27,744 nt of DNA from CAKOSP01 sp964369625 (GTDB lineage: Bacteria > Bacillota_I > Bacilli_A > RF39 > UBA660). Both the position numbers and the translations under genes were made by a program. Of the stretch, positions 1 through 7,765 are shown piece by piece. Location of the stretch: assembly GCA_964369625.1 (NCBI GenBank), contig CAYJFC010000019.1, forward strand, positions 1-27,744, read 5' to 3'. Numbering within the stretch: position 1 is the first letter of the stretch; the number at the start of each line of letters is the position of its first letter. Under the pieces are notes generated by a model. It saw nothing but the letters and a program-made list of their open reading frames with translations, was not told the origin of the DNA and did no database searches.

Positions 1-1163
1 ACACCTGAACCAACAGTTCTTCCACCTTCACGGATAGAGAATTTAGTTCCAGCTTCAAGTGCAACTGGAGCGATTAATTCGATTTCTAGTTCAATATTAT
101 CACCAGGCATAACCATTTCAGTACCAGCTGGTAAGTTTACAACTCCTGTAACGTCAGTAGTTCTGAAATAGAATTGTGGACGATAGTTTGTAAAGAATGG
201 AGTATGACGTCCACCTTCTTCTTTAGAAAGAACGTAAACGCTAGCTTTAAATGTAGTATGTGGAGTAACTGATCCTGGTTTAGCAAGAACTTGTCCTCTT
301 TCTACATCATCTTTAGAAATACCACGAAGTAAGATACCAGCATTGTCACCAGCTTGAGCAAAGTCAAGTGATTTTCTAAACATTTCAATACCAGTAACTA
401 CTGATTTAGCAGTATCTTTAAGTCCAACGATTTCAATTTCGTCATTAAGATTTAATGTTCCTCTTTCAACACGTCCAGTAACAACTGTTCCACGTCCTGA
501 AATAGTAAATACATCTTCAACACTCATTAAGAATGGTTTGTCAGTTTCATGAGCTGGAGTTTCGATATATTCATCAACAGCAGCCATAAGTTCTTCAACT
601 TTAGGAACCCAATTAGCATCTCCTTCAAGAGCTTTAAGAGCAGATCCTCTAATGATTGGACAGTTATCTCCGTCAAATCCATATTCGCTTAATAATTCAC
701 GAATTTCCATTTCAACAAGGTCTAATAATTCAGGATCATCAACCATGTCACATTTGTTCATGAAAACAACGATTCTTGGAACACCAACTTGTCTTGATAA
801 AAGAATGTGTTCTCTTGTTTGAGCCATTGGCCCATCAGTTGCAGCTATAACTAAGATAGCTCCATCCATTTGTGCAGCACCTGTGATCATGTTTTTAACA
901 TAGTCAGCATGTCCTGGACAGTCTACGTGAGCGTAGTGTCTTTTTTCTGTAGAATACTCGATATGAGCAGTATTAATTGTAATACCTCTTTCTCTTTCTT
1001 CTGGCGCTTTATCGATATTAGCGAAATCAACTACTTCGTTACCATTTTTTCCAGATAATACTTTAGAAATAGCAGCAGTTAAAGTTGTTTTACCGTGGTC
1101 TACGTGACCAATTGTACCGATATTAACGTGTTCTTTCGAACGGTCAAATTTTGCTTTTGCCAT
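1..1163 (-). CDS. tuf: Elongation factor Tu, 3' end cut by the window
   Basis: Translating the minus strand from the ATG at 1163 gives 387 residues that match EF-Tu throughout. The protein is a GTPase that carries aminoacyl-tRNA to the ribosomal A site. Visible marks are the P-loop GHVDHGKT at residues 19-26, the switch II DCPGH, the NKCD guanine-specificity motif, and the domain III ending REGGRTVGSG. The reading frame is open to base 1, so only about the last 7-10 residues and the stop are missing. The start is fixed by the strong ribosome site AGAGGAGG nine bases upstream. It lies last in the str operon after fusA, 67 bases downstream, and also has its own candidate promoter at 1193-1221. 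Identity is certain; truncation is due only to the window edge. Confidence 0.98.
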   Translation of the reverse strand, partial: MAKAKFDRSKEHVNIGTIGHVDHGKTTLTAAISKVLSGKNGNEVVDFANIDKAPEERERGITINTAHIEYSTEKRHYAHVDCPGHADYVKNMITGAAQMDGAILVIAATDGPMAQTREHILLSRQVGVPRIVVFMNKCDMVDDPELLDLVEMEIRELLSEYGFDGDNCPIIRGSALKALEGDANWVPKVEELMAAVDEYIETPAHETDKPFLMSVEDVFTISGRGTVVTGRVERGTLNLNDEIEIVGLKDTAKSVVTGIEMFRKSLDFAQAGDNAGILLRGISKDDVERGQVLAKPGSVTPHTTFKASVYVLSKEEGGRHTPFFTNYRPQFYFRTTDVTGVVNLPAGTEMVMPGDNIELEIELIAPVALEAGTKFSIREGGRTVGSG

Positions 1164-1192
1164 ATAATATTTCCTCCTCTAATTACTATTAT

Positions 1193-1221
1193 ATTTTATC
1201 TAATTCTTGAAAAAAATTCAA
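1193..1221 (-). promoter_or_regulatory. Candidate promoter of tuf
   Basis: On the minus strand a -35 TTGAAT and a -10 TAAAAT are separated by exactly 17 bases in the fusA-tuf gap, about 30 bases upstream of the tuf start. This would let tuf be transcribed independently of the str operon, as is common for this highly expressed gene. The -35 overlaps a short inverted repeat (CTTGAA/TTCAAG). Confidence 0.6.
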
Positions 1222-1230
1222 GTATTATTT

Positions 1231-3303
1231 TTAGTTAGCGCTGTTTTTTTTGATTATATCTTCAGCGATTGATTTTGGAACTTCTTCATAATGATCAAGT
1301 TCCATTGTAAAGTTACCTCTACCTTGTGAGTTTGAACGTAAGCTTGTTGCATATCCAAACATTTCAGCAAGTGGTACCATAGCTCTAATAGATAAAGCAT
1401 TACCACGAGATTCGTTTCCAAGCGGTCTACCACGTCTAGAAGTTAAATCTCCCATTACATTACCCATGTATTCTTCAGGTACTATAACGTCTACTTTCAT
1501 AACTGGTTCTAAAATAACTGGTTTACATTTTTTTACAGCTTCTTTTAAAGCCATAGAAGCAGCTATTTTAAATGCCATTTCTGATGAATCCACATCATGG
1601 TAAGAACCATCAAATAGTGTAGCTTTAACGTCTACTACAGGGAATCCTGCAAGCATTCCGCCAGCCATAGCTTCTTGTAATCCTTTGTCAGTTACTGGAA
1701 TATATTCACGAGGAACTACACCACCAACAACTTGATCAACGAATTCATAACCTTTTTCTTTATTTGGTTCAAATTTAACCCAAACATGTCCATATTGTCC
1801 ACGTCCACCTGATTGTTTAACATATTTTCCTTCACATTCAGCTTCTACTGTGATAGTTTCACGGTATGCAACTTGTGGTTTTCCAACTGTTACTTCAACG
1901 TTAAATTCATCTTTCATTCTTCTGATTAAAACTTCAAGGTGTAACTCACCCATTCCGCTTATTACTGTTTGACCAGTTTCAAAGTCAGTTTTATATTTAA
2001 ATGTAGGATCTTCTTCAGCTAATTTTTGAAGTGAAGTCCCCATTTTATCAACATCACCTTTAGTTTTAGGTTCAATCGCCATATCAATTACTGGAAGTGG
2101 AAATTCCATTCCTTTCATGATAACAGGATTTTTTTCCTCACATAAAGTATCTGCTGTAGTAGTATCTTTAAGACCTACTGCCGCTGCTATTTCACCACAG
2201 AAAACTTCTGAAATTTCTTTACGGTTATTAGCATGCATTTGCAGGATACGACCTACTCTTTCTTTAACACCTTTAGTAGCATTAATTATATATGAACCAC
2301 TTGATAATTTACCAGAGTAAACTCTGAAAAATGCAAGTCTTCCAACGAATGGATCTGTCATTATTTTAAATGCTAAAGCTGTAAATGGCTCATTGTCATT
2401 TGGGTGTCTTTCAATATCATTACCATCTTTATCGATGCATGCTATTGAAGCAACATCTGTAGGTGCAGGCATGTAATCAAGTACTGCATCTAAAGCAATT
2501 TTAACACCAATGTTTGACAATGCTGATCCACACATTACTGGGTGGAATGCAGATGCTAAAACACCTTTTCTGATAGCAGCCTTAAGTTCTTCAACACTAA
2601 GTTCTGCTCCTTCAAGATATTTTTCCATTAAAGCATCATCATATTCAACTGCTTTTTCGATAAGCTCCATACGCATTGTATCAGCTTTATCTTTTAATTC
2701 AGCTGGAATTTCTATTTCAACTGATTCTTCATGTTCTCCGCCATCATATTTATATGCTTTCATTGTTACTAAGTCAATAATACCATTAAACTCATTTTCT
2801 GATCCAATTGGACACTGAATAGCTGCATAATTTGCTCCTAATCTTGAACCAATTGTATCCATTGATGCAAAGAAATCAGCACCAATTTTATCCATTTTAT
2901 TAATAAAGAACATTCTTGGTACTTTATATTCATCTGCTTGTCTCCAAACAGTTTCAGATTGAGGTTCTACCCCTGCATTAGCATCTAATAAACAGATTGA
3001 CCCATCTAATACTCTAAGTGATCTTTGAACTTCAACAGTGAAGTCTACGTGACCAGGAGTATCGATAATATTAAGTCTATGATCTCTCCAATGTGCTGTT
3101 GTTGCAGCAGAAGTAATTGTTATACCTCTTTCTTTTTCTTGTTCCATCCAGTCCATTTGACTAGCTCCATCATGTGTTTCACCAATCTTATGAGTTATAC
3201 CTGTATGAAATAATACTCTTTCTGTAAATGTAGTTTTCCCAGCATCAATGTGTGCCATGATACCAAGGTTTCTTAATTTGTCAATCGAAACATCTCTTGC
3301 CAT
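1231..3303 (-). CDS. fusA: Elongation factor G
   Basis: A full-length 690-residue EF-G, the ribosomal translocase GTPase. The P-loop AHIDAGKTT is at residues 17-25, DTPGH at about 81-85 and NKMDK at about 135-139, followed by the domain II-V sequence typical of the family (for example GQYGHVWV in domain IV). The length equals the usual 690-700. The start ATG at 3303 follows AGGAG, which overlaps the TAG stop of rpsG ten bases upstream, so the two are translationally coupled. It is the third gene of rpsL-rpsG-fusA-tuf. Nothing is truncated or unusual. Confidence 0.98.
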   Translation of the reverse strand: MARDVSIDKLRNLGIMAHIDAGKTTFTERVLFHTGITHKIGETHDGASQMDWMEQEKERGITITSAATTAHWRDHRLNIIDTPGHVDFTVEVQRSLRVLDGSICLLDANAGVEPQSETVWRQADEYKVPRMFFINKMDKIGADFFASMDTIGSRLGANYAAIQCPIGSENEFNGIIDLVTMKAYKYDGGEHEESVEIEIPAELKDKADTMRMELIEKAVEYDDALMEKYLEGAELSVEELKAAIRKGVLASAFHPVMCGSALSNIGVKIALDAVLDYMPAPTDVASIACIDKDGNDIERHPNDNEPFTALAFKIMTDPFVGRLAFFRVYSGKLSSGSYIINATKGVKERVGRILQMHANNRKEISEVFCGEIAAAVGLKDTTTADTLCEEKNPVIMKGMEFPLPVIDMAIEPKTKGDVDKMGTSLQKLAEEDPTFKYKTDFETGQTVISGMGELHLEVLIRRMKDEFNVEVTVGKPQVAYRETITVEAECEGKYVKQSGGRGQYGHVWVKFEPNKEKGYEFVDQVVGGVVPREYIPVTDKGLQEAMAGGMLAGFPVVDVKATLFDGSYHDVDSSEMAFKIAASMALKEAVKKCKPVILEPVMKVDVIVPEEYMGNVMGDLTSRRGRPLGNESRGNALSIRAMVPLAEMFGYATSLRSNSQGRGNFTMELDHYEEVPKSIAEDIIKKNSAN

Positions 3304-3312
3304 ATCTATCTC

Positions 3313-3780
3313 CTACCATCTATAATGTGCAAATGCTTTATTAGCTTCTGCCATTTTGTGAACATCGTCACGTTTTTTAACTGATCCACCTGTTCCGTTA
3401 GATGCATCAATAATTTCATTAGCTAATTTCTCAGCCATACCTTTACCAGATCTAAGTCTAGCATAGTTAGTTAACCAACGAATTGCTAAAGTCATAGCTC
3501 TTTCATCATTAACTTCCATTGGAACTTGGTAATTAGAACCACCAACTCTTTTAGATTTAACTTCTAAAGCTGGTTTAATATTTTCCATTGCAGCATTAAA
3601 TACTTCTTCTGGGTTTTTTCCTGTTTTTTCTTTTACTATATCAAAAGCATTGTATAGCATTTTTTGAGCTGTTCCTTTTTTACCATCTAACATAAATGAA
3701 TTAACTACTTTAGTAATTACTTTAGATTGATAAAGCGGATCAGGAAGTACATCTCTTTTTACTGCTCTTCTTTTACGCAT
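3313..3780 (-). CDS. rpsG: 30S ribosomal protein S7
   Basis: The 155-residue protein is the normal length of S7, the primary 16S rRNA binding protein that nucleates the head of the small subunit. It begins MRKRRAVKRDVLPDP and contains the family stretches SKRVGGSNYQVP and AIRWL, and ends AFAHYRW, all hallmarks of S7. The ATG at 3780 follows an AAAGGAAG ribosome site. It lies 34 bases after rpsL and overlaps the fusA ribosome site at its stop. In other bacteria S7 represses its own operon by binding mRNA; no such site can be proven here. Confidence 0.98.
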   Translation of the reverse strand: MRKRRAVKRDVLPDPLYQSKVITKVVNSFMLDGKKGTAQKMLYNAFDIVKEKTGKNPEEVFNAAMENIKPALEVKSKRVGGSNYQVPMEVNDERAMTLAIRWLTNYARLRSGKGMAEKLANEIIDASNGTGGSVKKRDDVHKMAEANKAFAHYRW

Positions 3781-3814
3781 ATTTTTTCTTCCTTTCTTTT
3801 ATATTATTTTTCTA

Positions 3815-4228
3815 TTAATTTTTAGGTTTTTTAGCACCATATTTACTACGGCTTTTTTTACGTTTATCAACTCCGTGAGTATCAAGTGTACCACGAACAA
3901 TGTGATATCTAACCCCGATTAAGTCTTTAACACGTCCACCTCTTACAAGTACAACACTATGTTCTTGTAAATTGTGACCTTCTCCTGGAATATAAGCATC
4001 AATCTCTTTTCCATTAGATAATCTAACACGTGCATATTTTCTTAATGCTGAGTTTGGTTTTTTAGGTGTTTTAGTTGCAACACGAGTACAAACTCCTCTT
4101 TTTTGAGGACCTTTACTACCAGTTTCTTTTTTAGCTAAAGCATTATATCCTACGTTTAATACTGGACTTTTACTTTTTCTAGTTTTCTTTCCACGACCTT
4201 TTTTAACAAGCTGACTAATTGTTGGCAT
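3815..4228 (-). CDS. rpsL: 30S ribosomal protein S12
   Basis: The 137-residue protein is S12, which sits near the decoding centre and controls accuracy. Conserved signatures are TPKKPNSALRKYARVRLSNG around residues 54-73 and PGEGHNLQEHS around residues 81-91. The lysine at the classical streptomycin position within KKPNSALRK is present, so the sequence looks streptomycin-sensitive by inference only. The ATG at 4228 follows AAGGAGAAGAAT. It is the first gene of the str operon, with a promoter at 4322-4351 and a leader holding two hairpins. Confidence 0.98.
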   Translation of the reverse strand: MPTISQLVKKGRGKKTRKSKSPVLNVGYNALAKKETGSKGPQKRGVCTRVATKTPKKPNSALRKYARVRLSNGKEIDAYIPGEGHNLQEHSVVLVRGGRVKDLIGVRYHIVRGTLDTHGVDKRKKSRSKYGAKKPKN

Positions 4229-4246
4229 ATTCTTCTCCTTCCATTA

Positions 4247-4306
4247 ACACACATCCTGGTGTGTCGTTTAATCTTTTAAATTAAGCTCTACCGAGGTAGA
4301 ACTTAA
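4247..4306 (-). promoter_or_regulatory. Structured leader of the rpsL operon (two hairpins)
   Basis: The 5' hairpin (4281-4306) has arms TTAAGTTCTACC and GGTAGAGCTTAA on the minus strand, twelve pairs including one U-G wobble. It would start about eight bases from the predicted transcript end. A second hairpin (4247-4264) pairs ACACAC with GTGTGT just before the ribosome site. Neither is followed by a run of U, so they look like mRNA-stability or protein-binding elements, not terminators. Folding is by eye. Confidence 0.5.
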
Positions 4307-4321
4307 TAAAATAGCATTACT

Positions 4322-4351
4322 AATATATCATTTAACTACATGTTTTGTCAA
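4322..4351 (-). promoter_or_regulatory. Promoter of the rpsL-rpsG-fusA operon
   Basis: A consensus -35 TTGACA (4346-4351) and a -10 TATATT (4322-4327) are 18 bases apart, with a TGA immediately before the -10 forming an extended -10. It lies between the rplL terminator and rpsL. Its position shows that the str operon is transcribed independently of the rplJL genes. Confidence 0.75.
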
Positions 4352-4388
4352 TATATTTCTTTTATTTATTTACAAATATACAAAATAA

Positions 4389-4414
4389 CAAAAAAAGAAT
4401 GCATTACGCATTCT
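4389..4414 (-). terminator. Terminator after rplL
   Basis: On the minus strand AGAATGC and GCATTCT form a seven-pair stem with loop GTAAT, followed at once by seven U. It lies 19 bases past the rplL stop, closing the rplJ-rplL transcript before the rpsL promoter. Confidence 0.85.
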
Positions 4415-4432
4415 AAGTTAATTAACTAAAAA

Positions 4433-4798
4433 TTAAGCTAATTCGATTTCAGCACCAGCTTCAGTTAATTGAGTCTTGATAGCTTCAGCTTCTTCAGCAG
4501 GAACGTTTTCTTTAACATTTCCACCGTTGTCAGCTAAACCTTTAGCTTCAACTAATCCTAAACCAGTTAATTCTTTAAGAATTTTGATAACAGCTATTTT
4601 ATTAGCTCCAGCTGATTTTAAAACTACAGTTTTACTTGATGGTCCTTCTTCAACAGCAGCAGCGGCAGCAGGTGCAGCAGCTACAGCAGATGGATCAACA
4701 CCAAATTCTTCTTTCATTGCATCAACTAATTCTTTAACTTCAAGAATAGTCATTTCTTTAAGTCCATTAATGAACTCGTCTTTAGTAAATTTTGCCAT
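4433..4798 (-). CDS. rplL: 50S ribosomal protein L7/L12
   Basis: L7/L12 forms the stalk that recruits translational GTPases. The 121-residue product from ATG 4798 begins MAKFTKDEFI, has an N-terminal dimerisation helix, an Ala-rich flexible hinge around residues 40-55, and the conserved C-terminal domain (KILKELTGLGLVEAKGLAD). An in-frame ATG three codons earlier (4807) overlaps the end of rplJ and sits directly on the ribosome site GGAAGGA, so 4798, with a nine-base spacing, is the better start. It is one base from the rplJ stop, indicating tight coupling with L10, its stalk partner. Confidence 0.96.
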   Translation of the reverse strand: MAKFTKDEFINGLKEMTILEVKELVDAMKEEFGVDPSAVAAAPAAAAAVEEGPSSKTVVLKSAGANKIAVIKILKELTGLGLVEAKGLADNGGNVKENVPAEEAEAIKTQLTEAGAEIELA

Positions 4799-4799
4799 A

Positions 4800-5300
4800 T
4801 TATTCATCCTTCCCTTCTAAGTCTTTGGCATAAAGATCTAAGCCTATTGCTAAATCTCTAACGTACTGGATCATGCCTCCAGCAAGCATAGTAAGTAATC
4901 CTTCTCTTGATGGAATATCAGCGTACTCTTTAATTGCATTTGTGTCTGCTACAGAACCACTTATAACTCCAACTCTAATATCAACTTTTTTATTCTTTTT
5001 AGCGAACTGTGAAATGATTTTAATTGGTTCAAGTAAATCTTTACCAAATAACATAGCATTAGGTCCAGCTAAGAATTCATCAACATTAAGTCCTAGTTCA
5101 TCCATTGCTCTTTTAACTAAAGTGTTTTTATATACTTTAATTTCAGATTCAATTTTAAATAATTCTTTTCTTAATTCTGTTAACTCTGATACAGTTAGTC
5201 CTTGATATTGAAATAAAATTACAGATTCACTGTTTTTAATTTTATCAACAATTTCATTAACAACTAAAGTCTTACTTTCAAGAATTTTTTGACTTGCCAT
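4800..5300 (-). CDS. rplJ: 50S ribosomal protein L10
   Basis: The 166-residue L10 anchors L7/L12 dimers to 23S rRNA. It begins MASQKILESK and shows the family stretches VILFQYQGLTVSELTELR and GPNAMLFG, with the C-terminal helix that binds L12. The length is normal for Firmicutes. The ATG at 5300 follows AAAGGAGGATAT. The gene has its own promoter, which overlaps the end of rplA, and a recognisable L10 leader with an attenuator hairpin, so expression is probably tuned by the L10-L12 complex. Confidence 0.97.
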   Translation of the reverse strand: MASQKILESKTLVVNEIVDKIKNSESVILFQYQGLTVSELTELRKELFKIESEIKVYKNTLVKRAMDELGLNVDEFLAGPNAMLFGKDLLEPIKIISQFAKKNKKVDIRVGVISGSVADTNAIKEYADIPSREGLLTMLAGGMIQYVRDLAIGLDLYAKDLEGKDE

Positions 5301-5320
5301 ATATCCTCCTTTTTTTATAT

Positions 5321-5427
5321 AAAAAAGCTTCCACTGGGGAAGCCTAGACTTATTTTGTCATATGGTTCCCTCGGTAGGATTATTAAAACTATTAGTTCCC
5401 TACTTTCTTCGGCGAATCGCTTTTCTA
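5321..5427 (-). promoter_or_regulatory. L10 leader RNA with attenuator hairpin
   Basis: The minus-strand leader holds the conserved L10-leader pieces GCCGAAG, AGTAGGGA and CCTACCGAGGGA, which fold into the L10 binding structure known from Bacillus-type rplJ mRNAs. It is followed by a terminator hairpin: GGCTTCC, loop CCAGT, GGAAGC (5327-5343), then six U, all before the rplJ ribosome site. In this family binding of L10-L12 is known to favour termination. Recognition is by motif, not by a covariance search. Confidence 0.85.
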
Positions 5428-5433
5428 TTTGTT

Positions 5434-5462
5434 ATTATATTACATTAATTATTAAATGTCAA
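5434..5462 (-). promoter_or_regulatory. Promoter of rplJ-rplL
   Basis: A perfect consensus: TTGACA (5457-5462), 17 bases, TATAAT (5434-5439) on the minus strand. The -35 lies just inside the last codons of rplA, so rplJL is expressed from a promoter embedded in the preceding gene. Confidence 0.85.
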
Positions 5463-6150
5463 AACTATTTTTATCTAATTTAATTCCAGGTCCCATTGTA
5501 GATGTTAAAGTAATACTTTCAATAAATACTCCTTTAACAGTTGTTGGTTTAACCTTAGAAATAGTAGATACTACATAGTTAATATTTTCTAATAATTTAT
5601 CATCAGCAAATGATATTTTTCCAACGATTGTATGAACATTTCCATAAGTATCGTTTTTATAAGCTACCATTCCGCCTTTAATATTTTTTACTGCTTCAGC
5701 TGGGTTTGGTGTAACAGTTCCAACTTTTGGGTTAGGCATAAGACCACGAGGTCCTAAGATGTTACCAATTTTACCAACTTCAGGCATCATATCTGGTGAT
5801 GCAACAATTACATCAAAATCAAACCAATTTTCAGTTTTTATTTTTTCAATTAAATCTTTATCACCTACATAATCAGCTCCTGCTTCTTTAGCAGCTTCTG
5901 CATTAGCACCTTTAGTTAAAACTAAAACTGATTTAGTTTTACCAGTACCATTAGGTAATACTAGTGATCCTCTTAATTGTTGATCAGATTTTTTTGAATC
6001 AATATTTAAATTGAAAGCAAGTTCAACAGTAGCATCAAATTTAGTAGTTGTAGTCTTTTTAACAAGTTCTACAGCTTCTTTACCAGTATATAATTTGTTT
6101 GCATCTACATTTTTAGATGCTTCCACATATTTTTTACCATGTTTTTTCAC
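5452..6150 (-). CDS. rplA: 50S ribosomal protein L1
   Basis: A 232-residue L1, the mobile-stalk protein of the large subunit near the E site. It starts MKKHGKKYVEASK and carries the conserved GPRGLMPNPKVGTVT loop around residues 133-147 and TMGPGIKLD near the end. The start codon is GTG at 6150, supported by TTAGGAGG nine bases upstream. It follows rplK by 55 bases in the rplK-rplA operon. The last codons contain the -35 of the rplJ promoter. L1 is the known repressor of this operon in other bacteria, and a plausible binding site is seen in the rplK leader. Confidence 0.97.
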   Translation of the reverse strand: MKKHGKKYVEASKNVDANKLYTGKEAVELVKKTTTTKFDATVELAFNLNIDSKKSDQQLRGSLVLPNGTGKTKSVLVLTKGANAEAAKEAGADYVGDKDLIEKIKTENWFDFDVIVASPDMMPEVGKIGNILGPRGLMPNPKVGTVTPNPAEAVKNIKGGMVAYKNDTYGNVHTIVGKISFADDKLLENINYVVSTISKVKPTTVKGVFIESITLTSTMGPGIKLDKNSFDI

Positions 6151-6205
6151 GTATATTTCCTCCTAACTGTGGTTTATTAGCGGATTTGTAAATAAATTTA
6201 CTTTA

Positions 6206-6799
6206 TTAATTTTCTTCTTTAGTTTCTTCACCAGCAACTGGTACTTCTTCAATTTCTTTATTAGCATTTTCAATTGCTTCTTGTTCCATTGCTTCAAGCT
6301 CAGCTTCTCTTTTAGCCATATCAGCATCATGAGCAGCAGCTTCTTTAGATTGTTCTGCAAGTTCTGCATCATTTAATCCTTTAATTGCAATTCCCATATT
6401 TCTTGCTGTTCCAGCAATAATATTCATAGCAGCTTCAATACTATTTGCATTTAAGTCTACCATTTTTTCTTCTGCAATTTTAACTAAATCTTCTTTATTG
6501 ATAGTAGCAATAATTTCGTTAGCTCCTTTTTTAGAACCTTTATCTACTTTAGCAACTTTTTTAAGTAAAAAAGCAGCTGGAGCAGTTTTTAATACGAAAT
6601 CAAATGTACGATCATCATAAATTGAAATTTCACAAGGAACAACGTCACCCATTTTTTCACGAGTTGCATCATTAAATCTTGTACAGAATTCTTGTAAGTT
6701 AATTCCAGCAGGTCCTAACACTGTTCCAACAGGTGGAGCTGGTGTTGCTTTTCCAGCAGGAATTTGAATTTTAATTTTTTTAGTGATTTCTTTAGCCAC
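6206..6799 (-). CDS. rplK: 50S ribosomal protein L11 with long acidic C-terminal tail
   Basis: Residues 1-141 are a standard L11, the protein that organises the GTPase-associated centre of 23S rRNA. Marks are KIQIPAGKATPAPPVG at 10-25, GPAGINLQEF at 29-38 and the C-terminal rRNA-binding GTARNMGI at 130-137. The usual family length is about 140 residues, but here 56 more follow, rich in Glu, Ala and Lys and probably helical (AKREAELEAMEQEAIENA), ending GEETKEEN. The frame is continuous, so this is a true extension, not a fusion with a known domain. The best start is GTG at 6799, eight bases after AGGAGG; the longer frame (GTG 6808) begins inside that ribosome site. It is the first gene of rplK-rplA. 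Confidence 0.95.
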   Translation of the reverse strand: MAKEITKKIKIQIPAGKATPAPPVGTVLGPAGINLQEFCTRFNDATREKMGDVVPCEISIYDDRTFDFVLKTAPAAFLLKKVAKVDKGSKKGANEIIATINKEDLVKIAEEKMVDLNANSIEAAMNIIAGTARNMGIAIKGLNDAELAEQSKEAAAHDADMAKREAELEAMEQEAIENANKEIEEVPVAGEETKEEN

Positions 6800-6837
6800 G
6801 TAAAACACCTCCTATAATTATTTGTTTTTCCGCGTTA

Positions 6838-6870
6838 TGTGGTACGGGCAAATCCGCATTCCCTCCCACA
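6838..6870 (-). promoter_or_regulatory. Possible L1-binding site in the rplK leader
   Basis: On the minus strand TGTGGGAGGG pairs across a loop with GCCC and CCACA, giving an outer five-pair stem, an asymmetric internal loop and an inner GGG/CCC stem. This resembles the known L1 site in 23S rRNA and in L11-L1 leader mRNAs, which contains a GUGGGAG strand facing CCAC. It lies between the promoter and the rplK ribosome site. Assignment is by resemblance only. Confidence 0.5.
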
Positions 6871-6902
6871 AAACATACAATTAAAAAGATAATTGCACTA
6901 AA

Positions 6903-6931
6903 ATTCTATCATAAAATAGAAAAAAATACAA
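6903..6931 (-). promoter_or_regulatory. Promoter of rplK-rplA
   Basis: Minus-strand TTGTAT (6926-6931), 17 bases, TAGAAT (6903-6908), with TGA directly before the -10. The -35 sits inside an A/T-only hairpin (6922-6948) that may serve as a weak terminator for the preceding MscS-like gene. Confidence 0.6.
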
Positions 6932-6949
6932 ACATTTATTGTATTTTTC

Positions 6950-7744
6950 TTATATTTTAGCCTTATTTAGACGTTTTTTTACATTGTAATTTAATTTATA
7001 TACCATTTCCTGTGCTTTTTCCATTTTATTTGATATAACATGAGCTTTAAGTTTAGTGCTACTCATATCCCACTCTATAACATCTACTTTAGGATATTCT
7101 ATTTTGTTATTAACCTCTTCTGGAGTTAATTCACAAACAGTTATTATTTCTTCCTTTATAATTTTTATAACTTTATCTACATCTGCTTTGCTATCAATTG
7201 TAAAAATAGTATTTAATATAATTTCATCATAACTTCTATTATGATTTTCAATTATTAACAAATTAAGTGTCTTATTTGGAAGTATTTCTTTTTTATTATT
7301 TTCGGTTTTTAAAATAGTATGTCTCATTGTTATTTCTTCAACTTTGCCTGAAATATTTTTTTCGGGCAATACTAAATAATCACCTATTTCAAACGGCTTA
7401 CTTATCACAAGCTCAAAACTTGAAAAAAAGTTTGAAAGAGATTCCTTAAATGATAAACTTATAACAGTGGCCCCAACACCTAAAACCGATATTAAAGCTA
7501 CTGATATTGTTGAAAACATTTCAAATCTTGATAAAGCAATTAAAAAACCTAATACACATATCGCAAAACTTTTTAGCTTATTTATAAACATTAAAATTGT
7601 TGTTAAATTTTTATTATTTTTTCTTTTAATAGTTTTCTTTATCATATTACTTATAATTTTATTTCCCAAAAATGTTAAAAATAAAATTATACCTGCGATT
7701 GTTAAATCTCCTAAAAATGAAGAAAAAAATGATTCTAAATCCAT
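6950..7744 (-). CDS. MscS-family small-conductance mechanosensitive channel
   Basis: The 264-residue protein has three predicted membrane helices (about 13-33, 55-73, 77-100). The third runs into the pore-lining pattern VLGVGATVISLSFKESLSNF and then FEIGDYLVLPEK, the start of the cytoplasmic beta domain, as in MscS. The rest is the soluble vestibule. Such channels release solutes when membrane tension rises. At 264 residues it is near the size of E. coli MscS (286). The ATG at 7744 follows TAGGAGTTGATAAC and a TGATATAAT promoter. The preceding gene is a TVP38-like membrane protein, 43 bases away. Confidence 0.85.
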   Translation of the reverse strand: MDLESFFSSFLGDLTIAGIILFLTFLGNKIISNMIKKTIKRKNNKNLTTILMFINKLKSFAICVLGFLIALSRFEMFSTISVALISVLGVGATVISLSFKESLSNFFSSFELVISKPFEIGDYLVLPEKNISGKVEEITMRHTILKTENNKKEILPNKTLNLLIIENHNRSYDEIILNTIFTIDSKADVDKVIKIIKEEIITVCELTPEEVNNKIEYPKVDVIEWDMSSTKLKAHVISNKMEKAQEMVYKLNYNVKKRLNKAKI

Positions 7745-7765
7745 GTTATCAACTCCTATATTAAA

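Noticed and set aside
1..1163. tuf as a pseudogene, because no stop codon is present
   Set aside because: The frame is intact to base 1 and lacks only the last few residues; the window simply ends.
4281..4306. Strong hairpin before rpsL as a terminator
   Set aside because: It lies downstream of a consensus promoter and is not followed by a U run; leader function is more likely.
870..5483. Plus-strand open frames opposite tuf, fusA, rplL and rplJ (for example 2510-2818, 4476-4820, 4873-5205)
   Set aside because: They are antisense shadows of highly conserved genes, with low-complexity translations and no ribosome sites.
6163..6372. Minus-strand 69-residue frame overlapping the end of rplK
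   Set aside because: It is an out-of-frame reading of the repetitive Glu/Ala-coding tail of L11, Lys/Leu-rich and without a ribosome site.
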